Positions 8,198 to 18,110 of a stretch of DNA of 64,000 bases are shown piece after piece. The stretch is taken from positions 4,070,501 through 4,134,500 of the forward strand of contig NZ_CP137636.1 in assembly GCF_036670015.1 (NCBI RefSeq), read 5' to 3'. Numbering within the stretch: the first letter of the stretch is position 1; each line of letters opens with the position of its first letter. A program made the translations under genes and the position numbers. The stretch is from Niallia sp. XMNu-256 (GTDB lineage Bacteria; Bacillota; Bacilli; Bacillales; Cytobacillaceae). The notes under the pieces were generated by a model. That model did not search any database, was not told the DNA's origin, and saw only the letters and a list, made by a program, of their open reading frames with translations.

Positions 8198-8902
8198 TTA
8201 AACCAACAGCAACCCATCTAAATCTAAAATCTCAATTCGCTTCTTTGGCTTTTGTTTAATCAATCTTTGTTCCTCTAAATCAGTTAAGCGCCGACTAATG
8301 GTTTCTGGTGTCGTTCCTAAATAAGATGCCAAATCTTTTTTACTCATTGGCAGCACAAATTCATGTGCTCCGTCATTTCTTTCTGAGCATTCCACTAAAA
8401 ACAAGGCAAGTCGGGTTTCCACTTTTTCAGTTGCATTTACAGTCGTTTGCTTTTCAGCTTGCTGAAGTCGATTGGAAAACTCTGTGAGAATTTTTAATGA
8501 AATCGACGGATACTTCAAGAGAAACTCCTGTAAGTCCCCACGTTTAATCAAACATACATCTGTATCAATAATGGCCTCTGCATATGCCTCATGTACACCA
8601 TTTTGAAATAACGCAAGTTCACCTGTAAAGTCCCCCGGTTGTAACATCCTAACAAGCTGTTCCTTACCAGACTCAGATAATCGATAAATTCTTATTTTTC
8701 CTTTATTCACAATGTATAAGGAGTCTGATTCATCCCCTGCGTGATAGATAATTTCCCCCTTTTTAAATGATGCCGAATGGACCGTCTTCATGATTTCATC
8801 CATTTGAACAGGCTCCAAATGATTAAAAATGGGCACCAATGATACACAAGCTTTATGAGAACGATTACAATTATGGTGAATACACCCATCAACCTTAGTC
8901 AT
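8198..8902 (-). CDS. Crp/Fnr-family regulator with N-terminal cysteine cluster
   Basis: Transcription factor of 234 aa. An N-terminal segment with Cys7, Cys12 and Cys19 plus His residues (CIHHNCNRSHKAC) precedes a cyclic-nucleotide-type beta-roll (about 25-140) and an HTH whose recognition helix contains PETISRRL. The ExxSR pattern is the one that reads TTGAT-type half-sites in FNR. The Cys cluster suggests an oxygen- or redox-responsive Fe-S cluster, but a fourth ligand is not assigned. The RBS AAAGGTGG is well placed before ATG 8902. A near-perfect FNR box lies about 190 bp upstream, so autoregulation is possible. The neighbouring EET genes are natural targets for such a sensor; this link is inference. 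Confidence 0.85.
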   Translation of the reverse strand: MTKVDGCIHHNCNRSHKACVSLVPIFNHLEPVQMDEIMKTVHSASFKKGEIIYHAGDESDSLYIVNKGKIRIYRLSESGKEQLVRMLQPGDFTGELALFQNGVHEAYAEAIIDTDVCLIKRGDLQEFLLKYPSISLKILTEFSNRLQQAEKQTTVNATEKVETRLALFLVECSERNDGAHEFVLPMSKKDLASYLGTTPETISRRLTDLEEQRLIKQKPKKRIEILDLDGLLLV

Positions 8903-9087
8903 AACAATCCACCTTTCATTGCATAAAAAGACTTATAACTATTATATAAGATCATTATAAGCTCCTTTATTTGTTTAAAATACTTTTGAAATTCATACAG
9001 CATATCCCCAGGTTTATGGTTCTAATTGAAGCACTATCTATGCTATTTTTATCACTCTCACTGTAACGTTAACGGTGATAATAAAAC

Positions 9088-9101
9088 TTGATGAAGGTCA
9101 A
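9088..9101. promoter_or_regulatory. FNR-type box TTGAT-N4-GTCAA
   Basis: TTGATGAAGGTCAA matches the FNR/ANR consensus TTGAT-N4-ATCAA in 9 of 10 defined positions and extends to the palindrome ACTTGA/TCAAGT. It lies between gltC and the Crp/Fnr gene, upstream of the latter. Confidence 0.5.
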
Positions 9102-9122
9102 GTTTGGGAAAGTTTAAACGAT

Positions 9123-10028
9123 TTAATCTTGGAATTTATCCAATCTTGTAAAAAAGTCGATGAGAAAATGATAAAATAAATTTTGTGTTGGCAATAAGTG
9201 ACGGTCCTTTGGAATTATAATTCCAACCGTTCGGGTTACGCTTGGCTCAACGATTGGGACTTTGACTGTGGAACGGGGAACCCCATCTATCAGGGTAATC
9301 TCTGGAATGATGGCAACACCAAGACCAGCTGAGACCAAGCCTCTAATCGCATCAATGTCCTCCCCTTCAAAAGTAACCGTCGGCTGAAATCCCTGTTGTT
9401 CACAAGCCTCAAAAAGAATTTCACGCAAAATATATCCTTTCGGGAATAAAATAAATCCATCTTCCCGTAACTGACTTAACTTTAATGTAGGCGATTTTGC
9501 CAATGGATGATCAATTGGAAGTAACGCGACAAGGTTTTCTGAAAATAAGATACTCCCCCTTACCTTTTTTTCCCTCATTGGAACAGGGCCAAGAAGGGCC
9601 ATATCAATCTCGCCTTTGGCAACACGGTCAATTAAGTCATAATATGCACCTTGTTTTAACTGAAACTTAACGTCCGGATATCTTTCTCTAAAAGCAGATA
9701 TAGCTGTCGGCATTGTGTAGGTAGCCAAACTAGTAGGGAAGCCAATCCGAATGGTTCCATGACCAGGATCGAGATATTCTTCAATCTCTCGCTGCGCATT
9801 TTCTAAAATGGCTATGGCTTCTTCCATATGTTTAAGAAATACTTTTCCGATTGGGGTTAGTTTGACATTGCGTCCTTCCCGAACAAATAAATCAACCCCT
9901 AATTCTGATTCTAAATTAAAGATTTGTCGGCTAACTGCTGATTGAGCCACATGTAGATAATTTGCTGCCTCTGTCACATGTTCTCTTTTAGCCACTTCAA
10001 TAAAATATTGAATTTGTCTTAATTCCAT
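9123..10028 (-). CDS. gltC: LysR-family regulator GltC-like
   Basis: Closely resembles Bacillus subtilis GltC in the N terminus (MELRQIQYFIEVAKREHV), HTH (LHVAQSAVSRQI), the EYLDPGHGT hinge, and C-terminal segments such as EGEDIDAI and GLVSAGLGV. GltC activates glutamate synthase and senses 2-oxoglutarate/glutamate. ATG 10028 was chosen as the family start; GGAG lies upstream, and the longer frame to 10049 adds seven residues. Here the divergent neighbour is NADP-glutamate dehydrogenase rather than gltAB, so this paralogue may control gdhA. Confidence 0.88.
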   Translation of the reverse strand: MELRQIQYFIEVAKREHVTEAANYLHVAQSAVSRQIFNLESELGVDLFVREGRNVKLTPIGKVFLKHMEEAIAILENAQREIEEYLDPGHGTIRIGFPTSLATYTMPTAISAFRERYPDVKFQLKQGAYYDLIDRVAKGEIDMALLGPVPMREKKVRGSILFSENLVALLPIDHPLAKSPTLKLSQLREDGFILFPKGYILREILFEACEQQGFQPTVTFEGEDIDAIRGLVSAGLGVAIIPEITLIDGVPRSTVKVPIVEPSVTRTVGIIIPKDRHLLPTQNLFYHFLIDFFTRLDKFQD

Positions 10029-10165
10029 TCCATGCACCACTCCAAGCATTTAACTTGCTTTTTCGATCAATCTCATTTTAGCATGATTTCAATCTAAATT
10101 ATATATTGTTTGTATTACTTAAAAAGCAATATAATAGTTTTATGAAATAAATAAACCCTCAAAGT

Positions 10166-10183
10166 TTGTTAAATGTTTAACAA
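10166..10183. promoter_or_regulatory. Palindrome between gltC and gdhA, candidate operator
   Basis: TTGTTAAA-TG-TTTAACAA is a perfect 8-bp inverted repeat with a 2-bp spacer, about 110 bp upstream of gdhA. It could bind GltC or another regulator. Confidence 0.35.
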
Positions 10184-10196
10184 TCTCCGAAAGTAA

Positions 10197-11663
<1,467 letters not shown>

Positions 11664-11681
11664 TTACTAACGAATAGATGA

Positions 11682-11730
11682 AAAAAGGTCTCCAGATTGA
11701 CGTATGTCGTCTAGAGACCTTTTTGTTTTT
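11682..11730. terminator. Intrinsic terminator between gdhA and the parR-like gene
   Basis: AGGTCTC (11686-11692) pairs with GAGACCT (11714-11720), flanked by A and T runs on both sides, so it can end both convergent transcripts. Confidence 0.8.
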
Positions 11731-11740
11731 ATTTAGTACA

Positions 11741-12355
11741 TTATTTATTCATGGCAGCTAAAAAGTCACCTAGCAAATCGTCATCATCCATTTCCTCTGC
11801 TGAATCTTCCACATTTTCCTCTGCCTGTTGTTGTTTGATCGCTTCCCAATCAAACCCGTCTAAATCGTCTTCCATGTCGCCTGCGTCAAATGGATCGTTT
11901 TGAGAATCACTTTCTAAAGGATCCATTGTCGCCGCCACCTCATGACTTCCACTATTCAATAATTCCGGCACTTCTTCTTCTTGAAGATAAAGAGCCTCAT
12001 CAATATTTAACGAGTTGCTTGTAAGCGACGCCAGCAAGGATGTCGCCCGAATCGGATCAGAAATTAGATGATGGAGAATCGTTCCTAATAATGCTTCCGA
12101 ATGCTCGTGTTTCAGCCAATCTCTTTGCGCCTTTGTTAATCCCTTAGGGAGAGGTATTGTAATCAATTCTCTCTCGCTAGAATGGGCATTATTCACACCC
12201 TCTAGGGCAAACTCTGCTATTTTACTCGAGAAGTTCCTACGTTCAGTTTCTTTAAGCCTTTGTAATTGTTTTAAAGTGTGGTCTGGAGTATCAGAGGGGA
12301 TTCGGAAAGAAATCGTTTGTCCCCTCTTCACCTCGCTTGCAGAAGGCTTACTCAT
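11741..12355 (-). CDS. ParR-like partition adaptor (ribbon-helix-helix N terminus, acidic C-terminal tail)
   Basis: A 204-aa protein, 12 nt downstream of a ParM-like actin gene. Its N terminus can be read as a ribbon-helix-helix fold: strand TISFRIP (about 14-20), then helices around LKQLQRLKETE and NFSSKIAEFAL. After a second helical region (about 70-110) it becomes highly acidic and ends in DDDDLLGDFLAAMNK. In type II plasmid partition, ParR binds the centromere through its RHH domain and the ParM filament tip through a C-terminal peptide; the layout here is the same. I do not recognise a specific named homologue. The gene order actin-adaptor with upstream iterons supports the call. Confidence 0.65.
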   Translation of the reverse strand: MSKPSASEVKRGQTISFRIPSDTPDHTLKQLQRLKETERRNFSSKIAEFALEGVNNAHSSERELITIPLPKGLTKAQRDWLKHEHSEALLGTILHHLISDPIRATSLLASLTSNSLNIDEALYLQEEEVPELLNSGSHEVAATMDPLESDSQNDPFDAGDMEDDLDGFDWEAIKQQQAEENVEDSAEEMDDDDLLGDFLAAMNK

Positions 12356-12367
12356 TTAGCATCACCA

Positions 12368-13582
12368 TTATTTTGTATTTACAGGCTTTTTACCTTCATC
12401 CGTTTTTGGCTTTTGTTGTTGATGTTGATGTTTTTGTTGTTGTTTTTCTTGCTTTCTCACAAAGTCCATAATCAGCTTATAATAAGCATTTGCCATCATC
12501 CAAATGCTTTCCCTTTCATCCTCAAAGAAATCAATATTGTAGCCATCAAGACTATTATTTAATGTTTTTAGATAGTCTTTTAGTACATTTGAGCCACCGC
12601 CAATAAAATAGCAGATTTCCGTTTGTGAATTATTTTTCCATGTATTTCGTAATAAACGATATTGTTTCTTCGCTAAGTCTAATAGAATGCGATCGGTAAT
12701 ATCATGAACGCTTGTCCGACTTCCTTTTACCATGATATGGTTACGATCATGTTTTTTCGTTAAAATTTCTACCACATCTCTACGACTATCTAACTCAACA
12801 CCGTGTTTTCTTCTAATTTCATCTCTTATTTCTTCTAATGCTTCAGAAACTCCTAAATTAAACCCTTGAGCTTTATCATCATCCACTTTACGGTTCTTAA
12901 TTACTGCAATATCAGTAGATAAGCCTCCGATATCTTGAATAATCATTCTCTTATCGATTAGATCCTTATTAATAATATTCAAGTTATTATCCATTACAAG
13001 GTTAATGTAAGCAGCAAAGCCCTCTGGATAAACTTTTACCTCATCAAACTTAATATTTACCTTAATTCCTTGGTATTTTGGCGTGATTAAAAATTCCACT
13101 TGGTGAACGTTACCAAGTAGTCTTGAACGATAACCAGCATCTCTTCCTTCCTTTACTTCACGAAGAGGCAGACCTGTTCCAAGGGTATAGTTTGCATCAA
13201 TAATATTTCCATTTCGGCGGAAGATACTAGCATTTTGTTCTCTAACTGCATCTAAAGCAATAGTTGTAAAAAGCATAACTAATGTTTGATCTTCTTCAGA
13301 TTTATTGCTTCCTGGATCTAATTCAGTAGCATTATGGCTTTTTGTTGCTAAAGTACCTACACGATAAATAGCATTATTATCGTTTAGGGCAGGGGAGTGT
13401 ACTTTAACATGAATGCCTTCAAGTGGATCCTGTTCGTCTAGCTCTTCAATTCCAATGACTGGGCGGTTCTCCACATCAATAGCCATAATATTAGGGATAT
13501 TAAGTTCAAAATCAAATTTTCCAAATAAAGCTTTAACCGAATCATTTCCTACATCAACTGCTGCAATTCTAGAATTACTCAT
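12368..13582 (-). CDS. ParM/Alp-type actin-like ATPase
   Basis: A bacterial actin of the ParM/StbA class, 404 aa. Phosphate-1 motif AVDVGNDSVKALFG lies near residue 8, phosphate-2 motif IIQDIGGLSTDIAVI near 215-230, and adenosine motif FIGGGSNVLKDYL near 340. The C terminus (about 380-404) is an unusual Gln/Lys/His-rich tail (KQEKQQQKHQHQQQKPK). The RBS AAAGGATG precedes ATG 13582. Such filaments push DNA copies apart in plasmid partition. Here the gene lies between housekeeping genes (gdhA and mtnE), with iterons upstream, so a full ParMRC-type cassette seems to sit on the chromosome. Confidence 0.85.
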   Translation of the reverse strand: MSNSRIAAVDVGNDSVKALFGKFDFELNIPNIMAIDVENRPVIGIEELDEQDPLEGIHVKVHSPALNDNNAIYRVGTLATKSHNATELDPGSNKSEEDQTLVMLFTTIALDAVREQNASIFRRNGNIIDANYTLGTGLPLREVKEGRDAGYRSRLLGNVHQVEFLITPKYQGIKVNIKFDEVKVYPEGFAAYINLVMDNNLNIINKDLIDKRMIIQDIGGLSTDIAVIKNRKVDDDKAQGFNLGVSEALEEIRDEIRRKHGVELDSRRDVVEILTKKHDRNHIMVKGSRTSVHDITDRILLDLAKKQYRLLRNTWKNNSQTEICYFIGGGSNVLKDYLKTLNNSLDGYNIDFFEDERESIWMMANAYYKLIMDFVRKQEKQQQKHQHQQQKPKTDEGKKPVNTK

Positions 13583-13731
13583 ACATTACATCCTTTCTTT
13601 ACTTTCATATCATTTTCATAGAGTTATAACTCTTGTTAGAGATGGATTATGTGATTTTAAGATTACACAAGATTGGTAGTTTTTTCAATACAGATGAACG
13701 AAAGAAAAATAAATGTAATAATGTAGACAAT

Positions 13732-13917
13732 TTTGTAAACTTGTAAACATGTTTACGTTTTTTGTATACATGTTTACGTAATACGTATACATGTTGATAT
13801 GCCGGGATGTGTACGTTTTTGTAAACATGTTTACATTTTTGTTTGCAATTGTATGCATATTTGTGTACATGTTTACACTTTTCGTATACTTGTAAACACT
13901 TTTGTAAACATGCGAAA
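13732..13917. repeat. Iteron array upstream of parM-like gene, candidate centromere (parC)
   Basis: About nine copies of the palindromic 14-mer GTAAACATGTTTAC and variants. Clear copies are at 13743-13756 (perfect), 13764-13777, 13785-13798, 13821-13834 (perfect), 13863-13876, 13884-13897 and 13904 onward; degenerate ones lie near 13801 and 13841, and a partial copy at 13735. Most steps are 20-22 bp (two helical turns), with one 16-bp step, so sites lie on one face of the helix. Position upstream of the actin-adaptor operon matches parC of type II partition systems. The array also creates short chance open frames on the minus strand. Confidence 0.75.
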
Positions 13918-14005
13918 AACACAAAAAGTAGCTCCGGAAAATATTAAAAAGATCCAGAACCACCCTCTGCTTAAATAATTAAAATAGTCAAAATTAGGCT
14001 TAACA

Positions 14006-15178
14006 TTAGGCTTTATTAAATAAATTAAGTTTATCAATTCGCTCTACAGCCTCAATTAAGCGGTCCTCATCTAATAACAGACCCACACGAATATAACCTT
14101 CGCCAAACTGCCCAAAGCCATTTCCAGCTGCAACTGCTACATCTGCCTTATCTAATAAATAATCTGCAAATTCCTCACTCGTAAATCCAGAAGGAACAGG
14201 AAGCCAGACAAAAAAGGAGCCTGTTGATGGTTGAACATCCCACCCAATTCGACGGCATGCGTTTATAAAAGTATTGCGGCGGCTTTCATAGCGCTCTACT
14301 AACTCATCAACACATTTCTGATCACCAGTTAATGCAGCAACAGCGGCTTTTTGCACAGCAGGGAACAAGCTGCAATATAAATGGTCTTGAATTAGATTAA
14401 TCGCCTCAATAATATCAGCATTTCCAACGGCAAAACCGACACGCCACCCTGCCATATTATACGTTTTCGATAAGGTGTACATTTCAATTCCGACATCTTT
14501 TGCCCCCTCAACCTCAAGAAAGCTAGTAGGCCTTTTTCCATCAAAACCAATGGCGCCATAAGCAAAGTCATGTAATACAGCAATATGATTTTCCTTTGCA
14601 AAAGCAACCGTTTCTTCAAAGAAGGCTTTATTTGCAGTTGCCCCAGTTGGATTGTTAGGGTAATTAAGATACATAAGCTTCGCTAAAGCTTTTTGGTCTT
14701 CAGTAAAATCAGCATAATTAGGTAAGTATTGATTCTCTGCTACTAACGGAAATGTCTCATAGCGAACATTGGCCAGAGCAATCGCTGACAAATAATCAGG
14801 GTAACCAGGATCTGGCAGCAACATTAGATCACCTTCATTTAGTAAACACATCGGCAATTCGACAAGTCCTGTTTTTGTCCCGAACAGAACCGCTACTTCC
14901 TTCTCAGGGTCAAGATCAACCGAATATTGTTTTTTGTAAAAATCAGCTGCTGCCTCTTTCACCTCTGGGATGCCACGAAACAAAGAGTATTTATGAGTTT
15001 GAGGATCTTCAGCTGCCACCTGTAAGGCCTTGACGATATGAGGTGGTGTCGGCTGGTCGGGATTGCCTTGTCCTAAGTTGATAATATCCCTTCCCTCTGC
15101 GACTGCCTTATTAACCTTATTCACAAGTGTAGAGAAAAATTGTACTGGGAGTTTCTTTAATCGATCTGAAATTTCCAT
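14006..15178 (-). CDS. mtnE: Methionine-salvage aminotransferase MtnE-like
   Basis: Class I PLP aminotransferase resembling B. subtilis MtnE (YkrV), which transaminates 4-methylthio-2-oxobutyrate to methionine, preferring glutamine as donor. Visible motifs are NLGQGNPDQPTPPHIV, NYPNNPTGA, HDFAYGAIGFDG and the PLP-Lys segment TLSKTYNMAGWRVGF. ATG 15178 (MEISDRLKKLP) follows AAAGGTGG by 5 nt; the frame extends to 15199 without a better site. It is divergent from the omega-amidase gene, as expected for the glutamine transaminase/omega-amidase pair. Confidence 0.88.
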   Translation of the reverse strand: MEISDRLKKLPVQFFSTLVNKVNKAVAEGRDIINLGQGNPDQPTPPHIVKALQVAAEDPQTHKYSLFRGIPEVKEAAADFYKKQYSVDLDPEKEVAVLFGTKTGLVELPMCLLNEGDLMLLPDPGYPDYLSAIALANVRYETFPLVAENQYLPNYADFTEDQKALAKLMYLNYPNNPTGATANKAFFEETVAFAKENHIAVLHDFAYGAIGFDGKRPTSFLEVEGAKDVGIEMYTLSKTYNMAGWRVGFAVGNADIIEAINLIQDHLYCSLFPAVQKAAVAALTGDQKCVDELVERYESRRNTFINACRRIGWDVQPSTGSFFVWLPVPSGFTSEEFADYLLDKADVAVAAGNGFGQFGEGYIRVGLLLDEDRLIEAVERIDKLNLFNKA

Positions 15179-15268
15179 GGTAGCCACCTTTATTCGCATA
15201 ATGTTATAGTTGTAAATGTAATAAAATTTTATCAGGCTTTAATTAAACTTGTCTAGGGCGGTGTAATA

Positions 15269-16045
15269 ATGAAAATTGCATGTGTTCAGATGGACATTGC
15301 GTTTGGTCAACCGGATATTAACTTTTCTAAAGTTGAAAATTACATTATAGAAGCAGCCAATCATCACTCAGATGTAATTGTATTTCCTGAAATGTGGAAT
15401 ACAGGCTATGCCTTGAATGAATTAGCTACACTGGCAGATGAAAATGGAACGATGACGAAGCAATTGTTATCAAAACTATCAAAAAAATTCGCTATTAATA
15501 TTGTAGCTGGTTCGGTTGCAACAAACAGGGATGGAAAGTTTTACAACACAATGTATGTCTCAGATCGAAATGGAAATATTATTTCTCAATATGATAAGGC
15601 TCACCTCTTTAAGTTGATGGATGAGCATTTATTTTTGGAGTCTGGACAAGGCGACAATGTTTTCCAATTGGATGGTGTCACTTGCGGAGGCATTATATGT
15701 TATGATCTCCGTTTTCCAGAATGGACGCGCAAACATATATTAAACGATGCTAAAATCATGTTTGTTCCTGCTCAATGGCCAACAAAACGGATTGATCATT
15801 GGCAATTACTTTTACAAGCGCGGGCCATTGAAAATCAGTGTTTTATTGTTGGCGTCAACCGTGTTGGTCATGACCCTAACAACGATTTTAGCGGTCACTC
15901 AATGGTCATTGCTCCGTGGGGCGAACTCCTCGTTAGTGAACAAACAAATGAAGGAATTTACTATACTAATATAGATTTTGATGAAGTAGATAAAGTCCGT
16001 CATACCATTCCTGTATTCAAAGACCGGAGAACTGATTTATATTAA
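15269..16045 (+). CDS. mtnU: Nitrilase-family omega-amidase MtnU-like
   Basis: Carbon-nitrogen hydrolase of 258 aa with the Glu-Lys-Cys triad: FPEMWNTGY (Glu42), YDKAHLFK (Lys near 111), and GGIICYDLRFPEW (Cys near 145). It probably hydrolyses 2-oxoglutaramate formed by the divergent MtnE-type glutamine transaminase, pulling that reaction forward. The RBS GGGCGG is moderate. A general amidase role cannot be excluded. Confidence 0.88.
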   Translation: MKIACVQMDIAFGQPDINFSKVENYIIEAANHHSDVIVFPEMWNTGYALNELATLADENGTMTKQLLSKLSKKFAINIVAGSVATNRDGKFYNTMYVSDRNGNIISQYDKAHLFKLMDEHLFLESGQGDNVFQLDGVTCGGIICYDLRFPEWTRKHILNDAKIMFVPAQWPTKRIDHWQLLLQARAIENQCFIVGVNRVGHDPNNDFSGHSMVIAPWGELLVSEQTNEGIYYTNIDFDEVDKVRHTIPVFKDRRTDLY

Positions 16046-16084
16046 CAATTGACTTTATATTATAATAATAACGGTCATTTATTA

Positions 16085-16113
16085 TTGACAAAAGAATGAT
16101 AGATTAGTACTAT
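16085..16113 (+). promoter_or_regulatory. Sigma-A promoter of the metNIQ operon
   Basis: TTGACA (16085-16090), 17-bp spacer, TACTAT (16108-16113), about 40 bp before the SAM riboswitch. Confidence 0.8.
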
Positions 16114-16152
16114 TCATATATCATTTAATTTCTACTTTTAAAGCTATAACCC

Positions 16153-16253
16153 ACTTATCCAGAGTGACTGAGGGAAAGGCCCTGTGACGTCCAGCAACCC
16201 CCATTAGGGAAGGTGCTAAATCCTGCAGAATATATTTATTCTGAAAGATAAGT
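16153..16253 (+). ncRNA. SAM-I (S-box) riboswitch
   Basis: The aptamer core is visible: closing stem ACTTATC/GATAAGT, then CAGAGTGACTGAGGGA, GGCCCTGTGACGTCCAGCAA and GGTGCTAAATCCTGCAG. It binds S-adenosylmethionine and switches off the downstream methionine importer by favouring the terminator at 16277. Confidence 0.97.
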
Positions 16254-16276
16254 CGAAATTTAACTTGTATTTCGAT

Positions 16277-16304
16277 GCTTCTTTCAAAGGAAAGAAGCTT
16301 TTTT
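16277..16304 (+). terminator. S-box regulatory terminator
   Basis: GCTTCTTTC-AAAG-GAAAGAAGC followed by TTTTTT, just downstream of the SAM aptamer. Confidence 0.93.
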
Positions 16305-16363
16305 AAAATAGGAAAACTTTTTATTCCTATCGAAATACACAGTTTTAAGAAAGAAGGTACCTT

Positions 16364-17377
16364 ATGATTGAAATTAAGAACCTCACAAAAATATATAAAA
16401 CAAAAAGCGGCTCAGTTAAAGGTGTTGATAACGTATCATTAACCATTAAAAAAGGCCAAATATATGGAATCGTCGGCTATTCAGGTGCCGGGAAAAGTTC
16501 CCTTTTACGATGTATTAACCTACTAGAACGACCTTCTTCTGGTGACATTTTAGTAGATGGTGTCAACTTAATGAAACTGGGCAGTGATGGGTTGCGAAAA
16601 GCACGCCTAAAAATCGGCATGATTTTTCAACATTTCTATTTAATTAGTCAAAAAACAGTTGCTGAGAATATCGCTTTTTCCCTAAAAGCGGCAAAAGTTC
16701 CCGCTAATAAGATTGATACCCGGGTTGATGAATTATTAGAAATGGTTGGCCTTTCTGATAAAAAGAATGTATATCCCGCACAACTGAGCGGTGGTCAAAA
16801 ACAACGAGTTGGAATTGCCCGAGCGCTTGCTAATAACCCTAATGTTTTATTATGTGACGAGGCAACATCAGCACTTGACCCAACAACAACAAGGTCAATA
16901 TTAAAATTACTGAAAAAAATTAATGAAGAGTTAAATATCACCATTGTGTTAATCACGCATGAAATGGATGTTGTAAAAGAAATCTGTCATCATATGGCGA
17001 TTATGCAGGATGGAAAGGTTATTGAAGAAGGACCCGTGTATGATATTTTTGCCAATCCAAATGCAGAGCTAACAAGAGAATTTATCAGCTCTGTCGTTTC
17101 TTATGAAATTCCAAACGCGATTTTAGAAAAATGTAAAGGCACCCTTGTAAAGGTCACTTTTAAAGGTGATATTGCGGGTGAAGGAGTTATCTCCGAAACA
17201 CTTAAACAATTTAATGTTCACGGAAACTTCCTACATGGTTCAATTGAATATATTCAGGAATCCCCTTTAGGTGTCTTTATCATGGAAGTCATTGGTTTAG
17301 AGGAAGATATTGAGCAAGCCATCCAATATATTCGCAAGCGGGAAGCCGAAGTGGAGGTGTTACGTCATGGGGTTTGA
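16364..17377 (+). CDS. metN: Methionine ABC transporter ATPase MetN
   Basis: Cytoplasmic ATPase of the D/L-methionine importer. Walker A GYSGAGKSS, signature LSGGQKQR, Walker B VLLCDEATSALDP, switch THEMDV. The C-terminal NIL/ACT-like domain (about 265-337), which senses methionine, is present. The RBS AAGAAGG precedes ATG 16364. It is the first gene after the SAM riboswitch. Confidence 0.96.
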   Translation: MIEIKNLTKIYKTKSGSVKGVDNVSLTIKKGQIYGIVGYSGAGKSSLLRCINLLERPSSGDILVDGVNLMKLGSDGLRKARLKIGMIFQHFYLISQKTVAENIAFSLKAAKVPANKIDTRVDELLEMVGLSDKKNVYPAQLSGGQKQRVGIARALANNPNVLLCDEATSALDPTTTRSILKLLKKINEELNITIVLITHEMDVVKEICHHMAIMQDGKVIEEGPVYDIFANPNAELTREFISSVVSYEIPNAILEKCKGTLVKVTFKGDIAGEGVISETLKQFNVHGNFLHGSIEYIQESPLGVFIMEVIGLEEDIEQAIQYIRKREAEVEVLRHGV

Positions 17378-18038
17378 TTTTCAGCATTTTATTGAACTAT
17401 TGCCTGAGATTAATACCGCCTTTTTTCAAACCCTTTATATGATTGCCATCTCATTGGTAGTTGCACTTGTCATTGGTTTGCCAATCGGAATTCTATTATT
17501 TATTACTGATAAAGGGTTATTTTGGGAAAACCGTCTCGTTCAGACTGTATTAGGCTTTATCGTCAATTTGATTCGTTCAATTCCCTTTATCATCTTGCTA
17601 GTAGCTTTAATTCCTTTAACGAAAGCAATTGTAGGAACCCAAATTGGGCCAACAGCAGCAAGTGTTTCTCTATCTGTCGCGGCAATCCCCTTTTTCGCGA
17701 GGATTGTTGAGACTGCTTTAAGAGAAATTGATAAAGGCGTCATTGAAGCGGCAATCGCTGCAGGCGCCACACCATGGATGATTATTAAAGATGTGCTATT
17801 GTTAGAAGCAAAGTCGGGGATCATTTCAGGAATTACCCTTACATTAATTAGTTTAATCGGATTTTCAGCGATGGCTGGAACCGTCGGTGGTGGCGGTATT
17901 GGAGACTTAGCCATTCGATTTGGATATTACCGCTATGATAATACGATCATGATCACCACCGTCATCATCCTCGTTGTACTCGTTCAAGTGATTCAAATCC
18001 TTGGCGACTTTATTGCAAAGGCTGTTGATAAACGATAA
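17367..18038 (+). CDS. metI: Methionine ABC transporter permease MetI
   Basis: Inner permease with about five membrane segments. The EAA-type coupling loop is EAAIAAGATPWMIIKDVLL, followed by GFSAMAGTVGGGGIGDLAI typical of MetI. ATG 17367 overlaps the end of metN by 11 bp and has GGAGGTG upstream; the frame reaches back to 17310 without support. Length 223 aa is normal. Confidence 0.95.
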   Translation: MGFDFQHFIELLPEINTAFFQTLYMIAISLVVALVIGLPIGILLFITDKGLFWENRLVQTVLGFIVNLIRSIPFIILLVALIPLTKAIVGTQIGPTAASVSLSVAAIPFFARIVETALREIDKGVIEAAIAAGATPWMIIKDVLLLEAKSGIISGITLTLISLIGFSAMAGTVGGGGIGDLAIRFGYYRYDNTIMITTVIILVVLVQVIQILGDFIAKAVDKR

Positions 18039-18110
18039 AGAGCACTCTTATTGATAGTTAAAGCAACTCTATTTTTTAAAATTTATTAATAAAAGAAAGA
18101 AGGTTTACTT

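Noticed and set aside
13647-13963. Two overlapping minus-strand open frames of about 91 codons
   Set aside because: They are produced by the iteron array: the proteins are repeats of K-H-V-Y-K, without RBS or family similarity.
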